DNA of 64,000 bases. Source: UBA10649 sp963793105 (GTDB lineage: Bacteria > Actinomycetota > Actinomycetes > S36-B12). Under the pieces are notes generated by a model. The model was not told the DNA's origin and made no database searches. It saw only the letters and a list, made by a program, of their open reading frames with translations. Shown here in pieces: positions 35,100-46,353 of this stretch. The stretch's first letter is position 1. Each line of letters starts with the position of its first letter. The position numbers were made by a program, and so were the translations under genes. Where the stretch lies: positions 457,963-521,962 of the forward strand of contig CAWBZB010000008.1 in the NCBI GenBank assembly GCA_963793105.1, written 5' to 3'.

Positions 35100-36242
35100 G
35101 TGTGGGTCACGCGGCTGCGGCTGACGGACTTCCGGTCGTATCACGAGGTCGACCTCGCCCTCGGCGAGGGCATCACGACGTTCCTCGGGGAGAACGGGCA
35201 GGGGAAGACGAACCTGGTCGAGGCAATCGGCTATGTGTCCCTCCTGGGGAGTCATCGCGTCGCCACTGACGCGCCCCTCGTGCGTGCCGGCGCCGATCGG
35301 GCGATCGTCGCTGTGGAGGTCGCGCGCGACGATCGATCCATTCTCATCGAGCTCGAGATCAATCCGGGACGAGCGAATCGTGCGCGTCTCAACCGGTCAC
35401 CGCTCCCGCGGGCCCGCGAGGTGCTCGGGCTCCTTCGCACCGTCGTCTTCGCTCCGGAGGACCTGGCGCTCGTCAAGGGTGATCCCGCCGACCGGAGGCG
35501 GTTCCTGGACGAGCTCCTGGTGCAGCGAAGCCCACGCATGCTCGGCGTCAAGTCCGACTATGACCGAGTTCTCAAGCAGCGCAACGCATTACTGAAGTCA
35601 GCCCAGGTTGCCCGGCGGTCGGGGGGACAGGATGTCGCACGCACTCTGGAGGTGTGGGACGAGCAGCTCGCGACTGTCGGCGGCGAGCTGACCGCGGAAC
35701 GGGTGGGTCTCATCGACGAGCTTCGCCCGCACCTGACGCAGGCGTACGCGTTCATCGCCGGCGGTACGGAAGCGGGCAGTGCCGCGGACGTTGTCGTCTC
35801 CTACGCGTCGTCACTGGGCAAGGACGTCGACCTCGGACCGGACCGGGATGGCTGGCGCAGCAGCCTCCTGCAGGGAATCGAAGGCCGTCGTCGCGAGGAG
35901 CTCGATCGCGGTGTCACGCTGGTCGGCCCACATCGCGATGACCTCTCGATCGAGCTCGGAGGGATGCCCGCGAAGGGCTACGCGTCCCATGGTGAGTCAT
36001 GGTCGATCGCCCTTGGGTTGAGGCTGGCCGGCCTGGATGTCCTTCGCGCGGACGGGGACGACCCGGTGCTGATCCTCGATGACGTCTTCGCCGAGCTGGA
36101 TGGCCCTCGTCGCCTACGCCTGACCGAACGAGTGTCCGGGTGCACCCAGGTCCTCATCACCGCGGCGGCCGCGGAGGATGTCCCCGTCCAGTTGACGGGA
36201 CGGCGGATCATGGTGGCGAAGGGGACGGTGATCGATGGCTGA
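35100..36242 (+). CDS. recF: DNA replication and repair protein RecF
   Basis: A 380-residue SMC-like ATPase. Walker A is GENGQGKTNLVEAI (about 32-45), the signature stretch is HGESWSIALGLRLA, and Walker B is PVLILDDVFAELDGPRR. It helps load RecA at gaps. The start WVTRLRLTDFRSY fits the family. DciA begins eight bases before its stop. Confidence 0.95.
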   Translation: MWVTRLRLTDFRSYHEVDLALGEGITTFLGENGQGKTNLVEAIGYVSLLGSHRVATDAPLVRAGADRAIVAVEVARDDRSILIELEINPGRANRARLNRSPLPRAREVLGLLRTVVFAPEDLALVKGDPADRRRFLDELLVQRSPRMLGVKSDYDRVLKQRNALLKSAQVARRSGGQDVARTLEVWDEQLATVGGELTAERVGLIDELRPHLTQAYAFIAGGTEAGSAADVVVSYASSLGKDVDLGPDRDGWRSSLLQGIEGRRREELDRGVTLVGPHRDDLSIELGGMPAKGYASHGESWSIALGLRLAGLDVLRADGDDPVLILDDVFAELDGPRRLRLTERVSGCTQVLITAAAAEDVPVQLTGRRIMVAKGTVIDG

Positions 36243-36729
36243 CGACGCGGGCGCAGTCGAGCGGGCCGAGGCCGACGCCGCAGCCGCCGCGGCTGCGGCG
36301 TTGAGGCGAGCGACACGTTCGACCAAGGCCGCCAAGCGGCCGCCAGGGAGGACGGCGCGGCCGCCGACCGACGGCCGGGATCCGCAGCCACTGTCGACGG
36401 CGCTCGAGCGGCTGGTCGCAGATCAGGGCTGGCAGGACCAGTCCGCGGTGGCGGTGCTCATGTCGGACTGGGCCCAGATCGTGGGTCAGGACCTGGCCGA
36501 CCACGTCGTCCCGGTCTCCTTCCACGAGGGCGAGCTGACCCTGCAGGCCGAGTCGACGACCTGGGCCACCCAGACCCGCCTGCTCCTGCCGCAGGTGCAC
36601 CGAGCGGTGGATGCGAGAGTCGGGGCGGGGGTGGTGTCGGCCATCCGCGTCAGGGGACCGCAGGCGCCCACCTGGGGGTCCGGACCCCGCCGGGTGGCAG
36701 GGCGAGGCCCCCGCGACACGTACGGCTAG
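36235..36729 (+). CDS. DciA-type (DUF721) helicase-loading protein
   Basis: A 164-residue DUF721/DciA family protein. The first 45 residues are Ala- and basic-rich and probably disordered; the conserved domain (about 52-140) reads LSTALERLVADQGWQ, WAQIVGQDLADHVVPVSFHEGELTLQAESTTWATQTRLL. DciA is the replicative-helicase loader in bacteria that lack DnaC/DnaI. The ATG lies within the end of recF (eight-base overlap). Confidence 0.88.
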   Translation: MADDAGAVERAEADAAAAAAAALRRATRSTKAAKRPPGRTARPPTDGRDPQPLSTALERLVADQGWQDQSAVAVLMSDWAQIVGQDLADHVVPVSFHEGELTLQAESTTWATQTRLLLPQVHRAVDARVGAGVVSAIRVRGPQAPTWGSGPRRVAGRGPRDTYG

Positions 36730-36924
36730 ACGGCCCATGGAGGCCTCTGAATCCTGATAACGGGCGGCATTCGTAGGGGTGGTAGCAGATGGGGGGTCCG
36801 ACGGCCCTCAATGGCCTCCACACCCCGTGGCGTGGCAGGCGATGTCCGGCCACACCGGTAGACTGACGAAACAACCCCAACCGCACCCGGCGGTGTTCCG
36901 ACGATCCAGGGAGGCCCGCCAGCC
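36730..36924 (+). promoter_or_regulatory. gyrB promoter region
   Basis: This 195-base gap carries a -10-like TAGACT at 36859-36864 (about 60 bases before gyrB) without a clear -35. Two inverted octamers, TGGAGGCC (36738-36745) and GGCCTCCA (36813-36820), flank a 67-base interval upstream of it. An AGGGAGG ribosome site lies at 36908-36914. Supercoiling-sensitive control of gyrB is usual, but no specific site for it is visible. Confidence 0.45.
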
Positions 36925-38901
36925 GTGTCCTATGACGCCAGCGCGATCACCGTTCTCGAAGGACTGGACGCGGTCCGCAAGCGTCCGGGAATGTACATCG
37001 GCTCGACGGGGGAGCGGGGTCTGCATCACCTGGTCTACGAGGTCGTGGACAACTCGGTGGACGAGGCGATGGCCGGGTATGCCACCACCATCACCGTCAC
37101 CCTGCTGGCGGACGGCGGCGTGCGCGTCGTGGACGACGGGCGCGGCATCCCCGTCGACATCGTGGCCAGCGAGGGCAAGCCGGCAGTGGAGGTCGTCCTC
37201 ACCGTCCTGCACGCCGGCGGCAAGTTCGGCGGCAGCGGCTACTCGGTGTCCGGGGGCCTCCACGGGGTCGGCGTGTCGGTGGTCAATGCCCTGTCCACGA
37301 ACCTGGACGTCGAGGTGAGGCGCAACGGCCGGGTGTACCGCCAGACATACCTGCGCGGAGTCCCGCAGGCCCCTCTGGAGATGGGGGAGGAGACGGACGT
37401 CACCGGGACGACGGTCACCTTCTGGGCCGATGGCGGCATCTTCGAGACCACGCACTACGACTTCACCACCCTGTCCCGCCGGTTCCAGGAGATGGCCTTC
37501 CTCAACAAGGGACTCACGCTCGAGCTCGTGGACGAGCGGGCGCCGGCCATCGTCGACCTGGTGGACGACCTGGAGTCCGAGGCGGAGGAGGTCGAGCAGG
37601 TCCGTCGGGTGAGCTACCACTACGAAGGCGGCATCGCTGACTTCGTCAGGCACATCAACGCGAGCAAGGGCGTGGCGAACCCGAGCGTCATCTACTTCGA
37701 GACCGAGACCGAGGACCGGCGGATGAGCGCCGAGATCGCCCTGCAGTGGAACAACAGCTATGCGGAGTCGGTCTACACGTTCGCGAACACGATCAACACC
37801 ACCGAGGGCGGCACTCACGAGGAGGGCTTCCGAGCCTCGCTCACCTCGCTGATGAACAAGTTCGCGCGGGAATGGAACGTGCTGAAGGAGAAGGACCCCA
37901 ACCTCAGCGGCGAGGACATCCGCGAGGGACTCACGGCGATCGTGAGCGTCAAGCTCGCCGAGCCGCAGTTCGAGGGACAGACCAAGGCGAAGCTCGGCAA
38001 CACCGAGATGAAGACGTTCGTCCAGAAGGTCGTCAACGAGCAGATGGGCGAGTGGCTCGAGAAGAACCCGGCGGAGGGCAAGGAGATCGCGCGCAAGTCG
38101 GTCAATGCGGCGACCGCGAGGATCGCGGCCCGCAAGGCCCGTGATCTGGCCCGCAACCGCAAGGGACTCCTCGGCGGGGCGGGCATGCCGGGCAAGCTGA
38201 TCGACTGCTCGAGCCGTGAGCCGGAGGAGTGCGAGGTCTTCATCGTCGAGGGAGACTCCGCCGGCGGTTCCGCGCGGCAGGGCCGCGATCCGCGGACCCA
38301 GGCGATCCTGCCGATCCGCGGGAAGATCATCAACGTCGAGAAGGCCCGTATCGACAAGGTCCTGCAGAACAACGAGGTGCAGGCGCTCATCTCGGCGTTC
38401 GGTACCGGGGTCCAGGACGAGTTCGACATCAATCGACTGCGGTACCACAAGGTCGTCCTCATGGCCGACGCCGATGTCGACGGCCAGCACATCCGAACCC
38501 TGCTGCTCACCCTGCTGTTCCGGTTCATGAAGCCGCTGGTCGAGCAGGGCTACGTCTACCTGGCCCAGCCGCCGCTGTACAAGATCAAGTGGTCGCGCGA
38601 AGTGGCGGATTTCGCCTACACGGAGCGCGAGCGCGAGGCGCTGATGGAGGCGGGCCTCGCGGCCGGGCGGCGGCTGCCCAAGGAGGAGGCGATCCAGCGC
38701 TACAAGGGCCTCGGCGAGATGAACGCGGACGAGCTGTGGGAGACCACGATGGACCCGGCCCGTCGCATCCTGCAGCAGGTCACCATCGACGATGCGGCGC
38801 AGGCCGACGAGATGTTCAGCGTCCTCATGGGCGAGGACGTGGAGTCCCGCCGCAACTTCATCCAGCAGAACGCGCGCGACGTGCGCTTCCTCGACATCTA
38901 G
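36925..38901 (+). CDS. gyrB: DNA gyrase subunit B
   Basis: A 658-residue type II topoisomerase ATPase subunit. The GHKL ATPase shows EVVDNSVDEAMAGYA, DDGRGIPVD, and GLHGVGVSVVNALS; the Toprim domain shows EGDSAGGSA and DADVDGQHIRTLLLT. Its length fits the short (no-insert) class of actinobacteria. A GTG start with AGGGAGG ten bases upstream is used. With GyrA it introduces negative supercoils. gyrA follows after 48 bases. Confidence 0.97.
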   Translation: MSYDASAITVLEGLDAVRKRPGMYIGSTGERGLHHLVYEVVDNSVDEAMAGYATTITVTLLADGGVRVVDDGRGIPVDIVASEGKPAVEVVLTVLHAGGKFGGSGYSVSGGLHGVGVSVVNALSTNLDVEVRRNGRVYRQTYLRGVPQAPLEMGEETDVTGTTVTFWADGGIFETTHYDFTTLSRRFQEMAFLNKGLTLELVDERAPAIVDLVDDLESEAEEVEQVRRVSYHYEGGIADFVRHINASKGVANPSVIYFETETEDRRMSAEIALQWNNSYAESVYTFANTINTTEGGTHEEGFRASLTSLMNKFAREWNVLKEKDPNLSGEDIREGLTAIVSVKLAEPQFEGQTKAKLGNTEMKTFVQKVVNEQMGEWLEKNPAEGKEIARKSVNAATARIAARKARDLARNRKGLLGGAGMPGKLIDCSSREPEECEVFIVEGDSAGGSARQGRDPRTQAILPIRGKIINVEKARIDKVLQNNEVQALISAFGTGVQDEFDINRLRYHKVVLMADADVDGQHIRTLLLTLLFRFMKPLVEQGYVYLAQPPLYKIKWSREVADFAYTEREREALMEAGLAAGRRLPKEEAIQRYKGLGEMNADELWETTMDPARRILQQVTIDDAAQADEMFSVLMGEDVESRRNFIQQNARDVRFLDI

Positions 38902-38949
38902 CCATGAGCGGCCGCCGACTCATGCAACGACGACAGATTGGGATCTCCC

Positions 38950-41525
<2,576 letters not shown>

Positions 41526-41526
<1 letters not shown>

Positions 41527-41918
41527 TGACGGGCGGTGACGGCGTCCGGGCTCCTCGGCGCGCCCGGCTCTACGTCACCCGCGTCGATCCGTGGTCCGTC
41601 ACCAAGGCGGCGTTCATGCTGGCCCTGGCGATCGGCATCGTCATCGTGGTCGCGGTGGGCGTCGTGTGGTGGGTGCTCGACACGACGGGCGTCTTCATCA
41701 CGGTGGCCCGCAGCATCGACGAGATCGTGGGTTCCGCGACGACCGGATTCGATCTGCTGGGCTACCTGGAATTCTCCCGGGTCATCGGAGTGGCGGTCGT
41801 CGTCGCGTCCGTCGAGATCGTGCTGGTCTCCTTCCTGGCCACCCTGTTCGCCTTGATGTACAACCTCACAGTCGGCCTCACGGGCGGCATCGAGGTCGTC
41901 CTGTCCGACGAGGTCTGA
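41526..41918 (+). CDS. DUF3566 membrane protein
   Basis: A 130-residue protein with two predicted helices (about 28-52 and 84-112) and the family blocks RLYVTRVDPWSVTKAAFMLALAIG and EIVLVSFLATLFALMYNLTVGLTGGIEV. It follows gyrA in nearly all actinobacteria; mycobacterial relatives (CwsA-like neighbourhood) are cell-shape linked, but a molecular function is not established. The GTG shares one base with the gyrA stop (TAGTG), so it is co-translated. Confidence 0.88.
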
Positions 41919-41965
41919 CCGGGTTCGACTGCCTGTCGAGGGTCGGGTAGTGTCGGCCGACGTTC

Positions 41966-42043
41966 GGGCCTATAGCTCAGTTTGGTTAGAGCGCTTCCCT
42001 GATAAGGAAGAGGTCGGTGGTTCAAGTCCACCTAGGCCCACCA
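41966..42043 (+). tRNA. tRNA-Ile (GAT), 3' CCA encoded
   Basis: A complete cloverleaf: acceptor GGGCCTA (41966-41972) pairs with TAGGCCC (42033-42039), discriminator A, then an encoded CCA. The anticodon stem CTTCC/GGAAG holds anticodon GAT at 42001-42003, and the T-loop reads GGTTCAAGTCC. It lies downstream of gyrA, its common place in actinobacteria. Confidence 0.97.
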
Positions 42044-42161
42044 TTGTTCGTGCCCGAGGATCCCGGCGAGGACGCGGCAGTCGAGGCGGACCCGGACTCC
42101 TCCGACGTCGACCCGGACTCCGACTTCGCGACCCCGAGATGCGGGGGTAGGCTTCGGGACC

Positions 42162-42287
42162 ATGAAGAAGCTGCTGCTCCTGGTCGTCCTCGCCGGAATC
42201 GGATACGTCGTCTACCGACAGGTCATGGCCAACAAGGCCGAGCAGGACCTGTGGTCCGAGGCGACGTCGGAGCCCGATCTCCGATAG
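42162..42287 (+). CDS. DLW-39 family small membrane protein
   Basis: A 41-residue protein: MKKLLLLVVLAGIGYVVY then a charged tail with EQDLWSEAT, the Asp-Leu-Trp hallmark that names the DLW-39 family. A single N-terminal helix anchors it. It is found between tRNA-Ile and tRNA-Ala after gyrA in many actinobacteria. Function is unknown. Confidence 0.85.
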   Translation: MKKLLLLVVLAGIGYVVYRQVMANKAEQDLWSEATSEPDLR

Positions 42288-42318
42288 CGGGCCACGGCGC
42301 ACGGGAGTGCGTCCATGA

Positions 42319-42391
42319 GGGGGCTTAGCTCAGCTGGTAGAGCGCTGCCTTTGCAAGGCAGAAGTCAGGGGTTCGAGTCCCCTAGCCTCCA
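42319..42391 (+). tRNA. tRNA-Ala (TGC), CCA not encoded
   Basis: Acceptor GGGGGCT (42319-42325) pairs with AGCCTCC (42384-42390), including the G3-U70 wobble that is the alanine identity element. The anticodon stem CTGCC/GGCAG encloses TGC at 42352-42354. After the discriminator A the genome reads CCG, so CCA must be added by the enzyme encoded at 12790-14256. Confidence 0.97.
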
Positions 42392-42443
42392 CCGCTGATG
42401 CGCTGGTCGTCCCCCATCCGTACTGCCGCCATACCCACGCAGG

Positions 42444-42472
42444 TTGACTTATCGTCTATCGCGATATATCGT
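42444..42472 (+). promoter_or_regulatory. Promoter and PadR operator upstream of padR2
   Basis: TTGACT (42444-42449) and TATCGT (42467-42472) are 17 bases apart, a good promoter. Two overlapping palindromes cover spacer and -10: TATCGCGATA (42457-42466) and CGATATATCG (42462-42471). The region shares TGACTTATCG and GATATATC exactly with the first padR leader at 6808-6842. A further TATCG-like element follows around 42480-42490. Confidence 0.65.
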
Positions 42473-42510
42473 GACTACATCGCGACGATACGCGATGGAA
42501 AGAGGAACAC

Positions 42511-43227
42511 ATGAACTACACACCATCACCCGCAGCCGGACCGGCATTCGGCCCCGGCTTCGGTCCGCCGCCCTGGGTAGGCCGGGGCCGTGGGCCTCGT
42601 GCCCGAAGGATGTGGGCCGCCATGGCGGACTCCACCTCGGACCGCGAGGGTTCCGCACCGCCACCGTCAGACGCGGACGCCGACGCCGGTGACGCGCGAA
42701 GCAGAGATCGACGCCATCACGGCCGTCATCACCGGGGCCCCGGCCCGTGGGGTGGACGCGGACCCTGGGGCCCGCCTCGTGGGCGACGCCGCGAACGTGG
42801 CGACGTACGGGCCGCCGTTCTGCTGCTGCTTGCCGAGCAGCCTCGGCATGGCTACGAACTCCTGACCGAGCTCGCCGACCGCAGTGACGGGCAGTGGCAG
42901 CCGTCACCCGGCTCCATCTACCCCGTACTGAAGCGACTGGCCCGCGATGGGCTCGTCACGGCCAGCCACGAGGAGGGCAAGCGCATCTTCTCGCTGACCG
43001 ACACCGGCCGCGCGCTGGTCGATTCGGAGGGCGCGTCATGGGGCCAGCCCTGGGCACGCTCGACCGAGCCCGAGAACGAGGCCGCGATGGCTCTGTGGGA
43101 CGAGGGTCGCCAACTCGGCGCCGCCGTCTGGCAGGTCAGCCAGCTCAACGACGCCTCGCAGATCCAGGCCGCGACTGCTGTTCTCGTCGACGCGCGCAAG
43201 CGCATCTACGGCCTGCTGGCCGAGTAG
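42511..43227 (+). CDS. PadR-family transcriptional regulator with Gly/Pro/His-rich N-terminus
   Basis: A 238-residue regulator. The first 95 residues are low complexity (GPGFGPPPWVGRGRGPR, RRHHGRHHRGPGPWGG) and probably disordered. The winged helix starts at about 96 (GDVRAAVLLLLAEQPRHGYELLTELADRS, GSIYPVLKRLARDGLVTA) and a short C-terminal dimerisation segment follows. Similar His-rich PadR proteins occur near efflux pumps, but none is adjacent here. A GAAAGAGGA ribosome site precedes the ATG. Operators overlap its promoter, and a strong terminator follows, so it is a single-gene unit. Confidence 0.85.
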   Translation: MNYTPSPAAGPAFGPGFGPPPWVGRGRGPRARRMWAAMADSTSDREGSAPPPSDADADAGDARSRDRRHHGRHHRGPGPWGGRGPWGPPRGRRRERGDVRAAVLLLLAEQPRHGYELLTELADRSDGQWQPSPGSIYPVLKRLARDGLVTASHEEGKRIFSLTDTGRALVDSEGASWGQPWARSTEPENEAAMALWDEGRQLGAAVWQVSQLNDASQIQAATAVLVDARKRIYGLLAE

Positions 43228-43243
43228 TCGGACCGTCCGGCCG

Positions 43244-43270
43244 GCCGCACTCCCCCCGCGGGAGTGCGGC
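43244..43270 (+). terminator. Hairpin terminator after padR2
   Basis: A perfect 11-bp stem, GCCGCACTCCC with GGGAGTGCGGC, encloses a five-base loop. There is no T-run, as is common for actinobacterial terminators. It lies 17 bases after the padR2 stop. Confidence 0.7.
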
Positions 43271-43295
43271 CGCCGTGATGCGGCAGGATGGCCGC

Positions 43296-43814
43296 ATGAC
43301 GACCACTGCCATCATCCATACGTCCAAGGGCGATATCCGAGTCAAGCTCTTCGCCGACCAGGCGCCCAAGACGGTGCGTAACTTCACCGGGCTTGCCGAG
43401 GGAACCCTGGAATGGACCGATCCCCGGGTGCGCGCCAAGTCCACCGCTCCCCTGTACGACGGCACGGTCTTCCACCGCGTCATTCCCGGATTCATGATCC
43501 AGGGCGGCGACCCGCTCGGAACCGGAACGGGCGGGCCGGGCTACCGCTTCGACGACGAGTTCCACCCCGAGCTGTCCTTCGATCGCCCCTACCTGCTCGC
43601 GATGGCGAACGCCGGCCCCAACACGAACGGGTCGCAGTTCTTCGTCACCGTCGCCCCGACCACCTGGCTGAACTTCAAGCACAGCATCTTCGGCGAGGTC
43701 GCCGACCAGGACTCCCGCGACGTGGTCGACGCGATCGCCGGCGTCGCGACCGGCCCGGGTGACCGTCCTCGCGAGGACGTCGTCATCTCGGCCATCGAGA
43801 TCACCCGGGACTAG
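43296..43814 (+). CDS. Peptidyl-prolyl cis-trans isomerase, cyclophilin type
   Basis: A 172-residue cytoplasmic cyclophilin. The catalytic block FHRVIPGFMIQGGDPLGTGTGGPGY, then GPNTNGSQFFVT and LNFKHSIFGEV, are intact, including the Arg of FHR and the FFVT/LNFKH pocket. It catalyses proline isomerisation during folding. The ATG at 43296 (TTTAIIHTSKGDIRV) matches the family; an ATG six codons earlier is also possible. It is the ppiA-type gene usually found near gyrA, followed by rhomboid. Confidence 0.93.
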   Translation: MTTTAIIHTSKGDIRVKLFADQAPKTVRNFTGLAEGTLEWTDPRVRAKSTAPLYDGTVFHRVIPGFMIQGGDPLGTGTGGPGYRFDDEFHPELSFDRPYLLAMANAGPNTNGSQFFVTVAPTTWLNFKHSIFGEVADQDSRDVVDAIAGVATGPGDRPREDVVISAIEITRD

Positions 43815-43823
43815 CACCCTCCC

Positions 43824-44012
43824 GTGTCGGAGCCCGCACAGCAGCAGCCTCGCACGCTGCCCGGCTGCTACCGGCACCCCGATCGTCTGACCGGGATCCG
43901 CTGCACGCGCTGCGAGCGGCCGATCTGCCAAGAGTGCATGGTCGCCGCCCCAGTCGGATTCCAATGCCCTGAGTGCATCGCCGCGGCCGTCGGCAGCCAT
44001 CGCCCAGGGTGA
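43824..44012 (+). CDS. B-box-like zinc-ribbon module (N-terminal half of a rhomboid family protein?)
   Basis: A 62-residue frame with a dense Cys/His zinc motif: CYRHPDRLTGIRCTRCERPICQECM followed by QCPEC. In most actinobacterial relatives this module is the N-terminus of the rhomboid protease encoded immediately downstream. Here a TGA stops it, and a GTG in the four-base overlap GTGA could start rhomboid separately. Adding one G to the GGG at 44007-44009 would fuse the two. Either real splitting or an undercalled homopolymer explains this. Confidence 0.65.
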   Translation: MSEPAQQQPRTLPGCYRHPDRLTGIRCTRCERPICQECMVAAPVGFQCPECIAAAVGSHRPG

Positions 44013-44698
44013 CCACCGTGTCGGGCGGAACGCCGATCTCGCGACCGGCCGTGACCTACTCGCTCATCGGCATCAACGTCGCCGTGTTCCTCATGCAGAT
44101 CACAGTGGGGATCAACGCCGTGGCCGGCGACTGGGGCATGTGGCCGGTGGGAGTCGCCATCGGAGGTGAGTGGTGGCGACTGGTGACGGCGGCCTTCCTG
44201 CACGGATCCTTCCTGCACATCGCGTTCAACATGTATGTGCTCTTCGCGCTGGGTCCGACGCTGGAGCGGATCCTGGGCCACGGCCGCTACCTCACGCTGT
44301 ACGTGCTGGCCGCCCTGGGCGGCGGCGTGGCCTCCTACGTCTTCTCCGACATCCGCACCGTGTCGGTCGGGGCCAGCGGAGCCATCTTCGGACTCATGGG
44401 TGCCCTCGTCGTCGCTGGTCGGCGGCTCCGGTACGACATCACCCAGGTGCTCATCCTGCTGGGGATCAATGTCGTCATCGGCTTCTTCGCCCCCGGCGTG
44501 GACTGGCGAGCGCATCTCGGCGGGCTGGTGACCGGTGCGGTCGTCGCCGCGATCATGGTCTACCCGGGCACCCGGCGTCGCGCGACCGTCCAGGTGGTGG
44601 GGCTGGTCGGTGTCGTCCTCGTCCTCGCCGGGCTCGCGGCCTGGCGGACCGAGCAGATCACTGAGCTTCTTGCCCCCCTCGGCTCGATCTCCGTGTGA
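44009..44698 (+). CDS. Rhomboid-family intramembrane serine protease
   Basis: A 229-residue rhomboid from the GTG at 44009. It has six or seven helices, the HGSFLHIAFNMYVLF oxyanion-loop His/Asn block in helix 2, the catalytic S123 in GASGAIFG, and the partner H169 in AHLGG. These residues indicate an active protease that cuts within or near membrane helices; the substrate is unknown. It is overlapped by the zinc-ribbon frame, with which it is normally fused. Confidence 0.88.
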   Translation: MTTVSGGTPISRPAVTYSLIGINVAVFLMQITVGINAVAGDWGMWPVGVAIGGEWWRLVTAAFLHGSFLHIAFNMYVLFALGPTLERILGHGRYLTLYVLAALGGGVASYVFSDIRTVSVGASGAIFGLMGALVVAGRRLRYDITQVLILLGINVVIGFFAPGVDWRAHLGGLVTGAVVAAIMVYPGTRRRATVQVVGLVGVVLVLAGLAAWRTEQITELLAPLGSISV

Positions 44699-44753
44699 TG
44701 GTCGCTGCATCATGGTGAGTAGCACGCGTCATCACATCTGAGGAGAGGCACGC

Positions 44754-45911
44754 ATGAACGACGCCGTCATCGTCTCGGCCGCACGTACCCCCGTCGGAAT
44801 CGGCAAGCCCGAGAAGGGTGCGCTGAGCGGCGTTCACCCGATCGACCTGTCGGCCCTCGTCCTGAACGAGGTCACCGGACGGGTGGGGCTCGATCCCGCC
44901 CTCGTCGACGACGTGATCTGGGGGGCCGTGTCCCAGGTGGGCGAGCAGAGTGGGAACGCGGCGCGCAACGCGGTGCTGTCGGCCGGCTTCCCCGAGGATG
45001 TGCCGGGCGTGACGATCGACCGGCAGTGCGGATCGAGCCAGCAGGCGGTGAACTTCGCCGCCGCTGGGGTGATCGCCGGGCACTACGACGTCGTCATCGC
45101 CGGAGGCGTGGAGTCGATGTCGCGGGTCCCGATGTTCTCCAACATGGTCGGGGGAGAAGGGCCGTTCCCGGCGAGCATGCACGCCCGCTACGACAACGGA
45201 CTGGTCAACCAGGGCGTGAGCGCGGAGATGATCGCGGCGAAGTGGGGACTGTCGCGCGAGTACCTGGACCAGCTCGCTGTCGACTCTCAGTCGCGAGCAG
45301 CGGCCGCCCAGGACGGCGGCCTCTTCGACGACGAGATCGTTCCTGTCCCGACGCCCGCCGGAGTGGTCACCCGCGACCAGGGCGTCCGGCCGGGTACGAC
45401 CCTGGAGTCCCTGTCGGGTCTGAAGACCCCGTTCCTCGAGGACGGCGTGGTCACCGCCGGCAACGCGTCCCAGATCTCCGACGGGTCGGCGGCGGTCGTG
45501 ATCATGAGCTCCGAACGGGCGCGTGAACTGGGCTTGACCCCGCTGGCCCGCATCCACAGCGTCGCGATGGCCGGCGTCGATCCGGTCATCATGCTGACCG
45601 GGCCCATCCCGGCGACGGAGCGCGTCCTGCGTCGGTCGGGACTGGCGTTGTCGGACATCGGGGCCTTCGAGGTGAATGAGGCGTTCGCGTCCGTGCTGGG
45701 CGCCTGGTACGCCGAGACAGGGGCGAACCCGGCGTTGACGAACGCGCGCGGCGGGGCGATCGCCCTGGGGCACCCGCTGGGCGCCTCCGGGGCCCGGCTC
45801 ATGACCACGTTGGTGCACCGGATGCGGCAGGAGGGCATCCGCTACGGCCTTCAGACCATGTGCGAGGGCGGCGGAATGGCGAACGCGACGATCCTCGAAC
45901 TCCTCGACTGA
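44754..45911 (+). CDS. Thiolase (acetyl-CoA C-acyltransferase)
   Basis: A 385-residue thiolase. The acyl-accepting Cys is C92 in DRQCGSSQQ, the NEAFA Asn/His block is present, GHPLGASG carries the catalytic His, and the second Cys lies in TMCEGGGMANA. It should perform degradative acyl-CoA thiolysis or acetoacetyl-CoA exchange; the exact substrate is not readable. A GAGGAGAGG site precedes the ATG. No other fatty-acid genes are adjacent. Confidence 0.92.
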   Translation: MNDAVIVSAARTPVGIGKPEKGALSGVHPIDLSALVLNEVTGRVGLDPALVDDVIWGAVSQVGEQSGNAARNAVLSAGFPEDVPGVTIDRQCGSSQQAVNFAAAGVIAGHYDVVIAGGVESMSRVPMFSNMVGGEGPFPASMHARYDNGLVNQGVSAEMIAAKWGLSREYLDQLAVDSQSRAAAAQDGGLFDDEIVPVPTPAGVVTRDQGVRPGTTLESLSGLKTPFLEDGVVTAGNASQISDGSAAVVIMSSERARELGLTPLARIHSVAMAGVDPVIMLTGPIPATERVLRRSGLALSDIGAFEVNEAFASVLGAWYAETGANPALTNARGGAIALGHPLGASGARLMTTLVHRMRQEGIRYGLQTMCEGGGMANATILELLD

Positions 45912-45961
45912 AGCGGCTTTCGCCTCGTCCGCCTCGCTAGCTGTCGAGGTTGTCCACAGGC

Positions 45962-45979
45962 TGTCCCCAACTGGGGACA
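45962..45979. terminator. 18-base palindrome between convergent thiolase and crgA
   Basis: TGTCCCCA-AC-TGGGGACA is a perfect inverted repeat with 8-base arms. It lies between two convergent genes and could stop both. It is only three bases after TTGTCCACA (45950-45958), a sequence identical to a common DnaA-box variant, so a protein-binding role is also possible. Confidence 0.5.
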
Positions 45980-46013
45980 AATGACAGCCGTGTAAGACGC
46001 GTCGGTGAGCGCA

Positions 46014-46280
46014 CTACCGCCAGCGGGTGGCCAGGGCGAAGCCGCCGGCGATGAAGGCGAAGCCGATGCCCACGTTCACGAGCGGCGAGAGGTCACGCAT
46101 CACCGGGATCTGCGAACCGGCGATGTAGAAGATGACGATGTAGGTCAGTCCGATCACGAAGAGGGCGACCATCGTCGGGGCCAGCCACGAGGGGGAACCG
46201 AGCCGGGCGATCTTCCGCTCGCCCTTCGAGGGCGGCGGGGTGTAGGCGGCCTTCTTCTTGCGGCCCTTCGACTCAGGCAC
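46014..46280 (-). CDS. crgA: Cell division protein CrgA
   Basis: An 88-residue membrane protein of the septum. It starts PESKGRKKKAAY, has two helices (about 32-53 and 66-84) and contains the family block APTMVALFVIGLTYIVIFYIAGSQIPVM. In mycobacteria CrgA bridges FtsZ, FtsQ and FtsI at the septum. The GTG at 46280 is chosen because GAGAGGAA lies seven bases upstream and the usual N-terminus begins here. It is divergent from the DUF881 gene. Confidence 0.93.
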   Translation of the reverse strand: MPESKGRKKKAAYTPPPSKGERKIARLGSPSWLAPTMVALFVIGLTYIVIFYIAGSQIPVMRDLSPLVNVGIGFAFIAGGFALATRWR

Positions 46281-46353
46281 AGCGGGTTCCTCTCGGTGCA
46301 GCGATCGGTGCTCGACGGCACAGCCTGCCACACCCGGACTCGGGGCTGACGGC

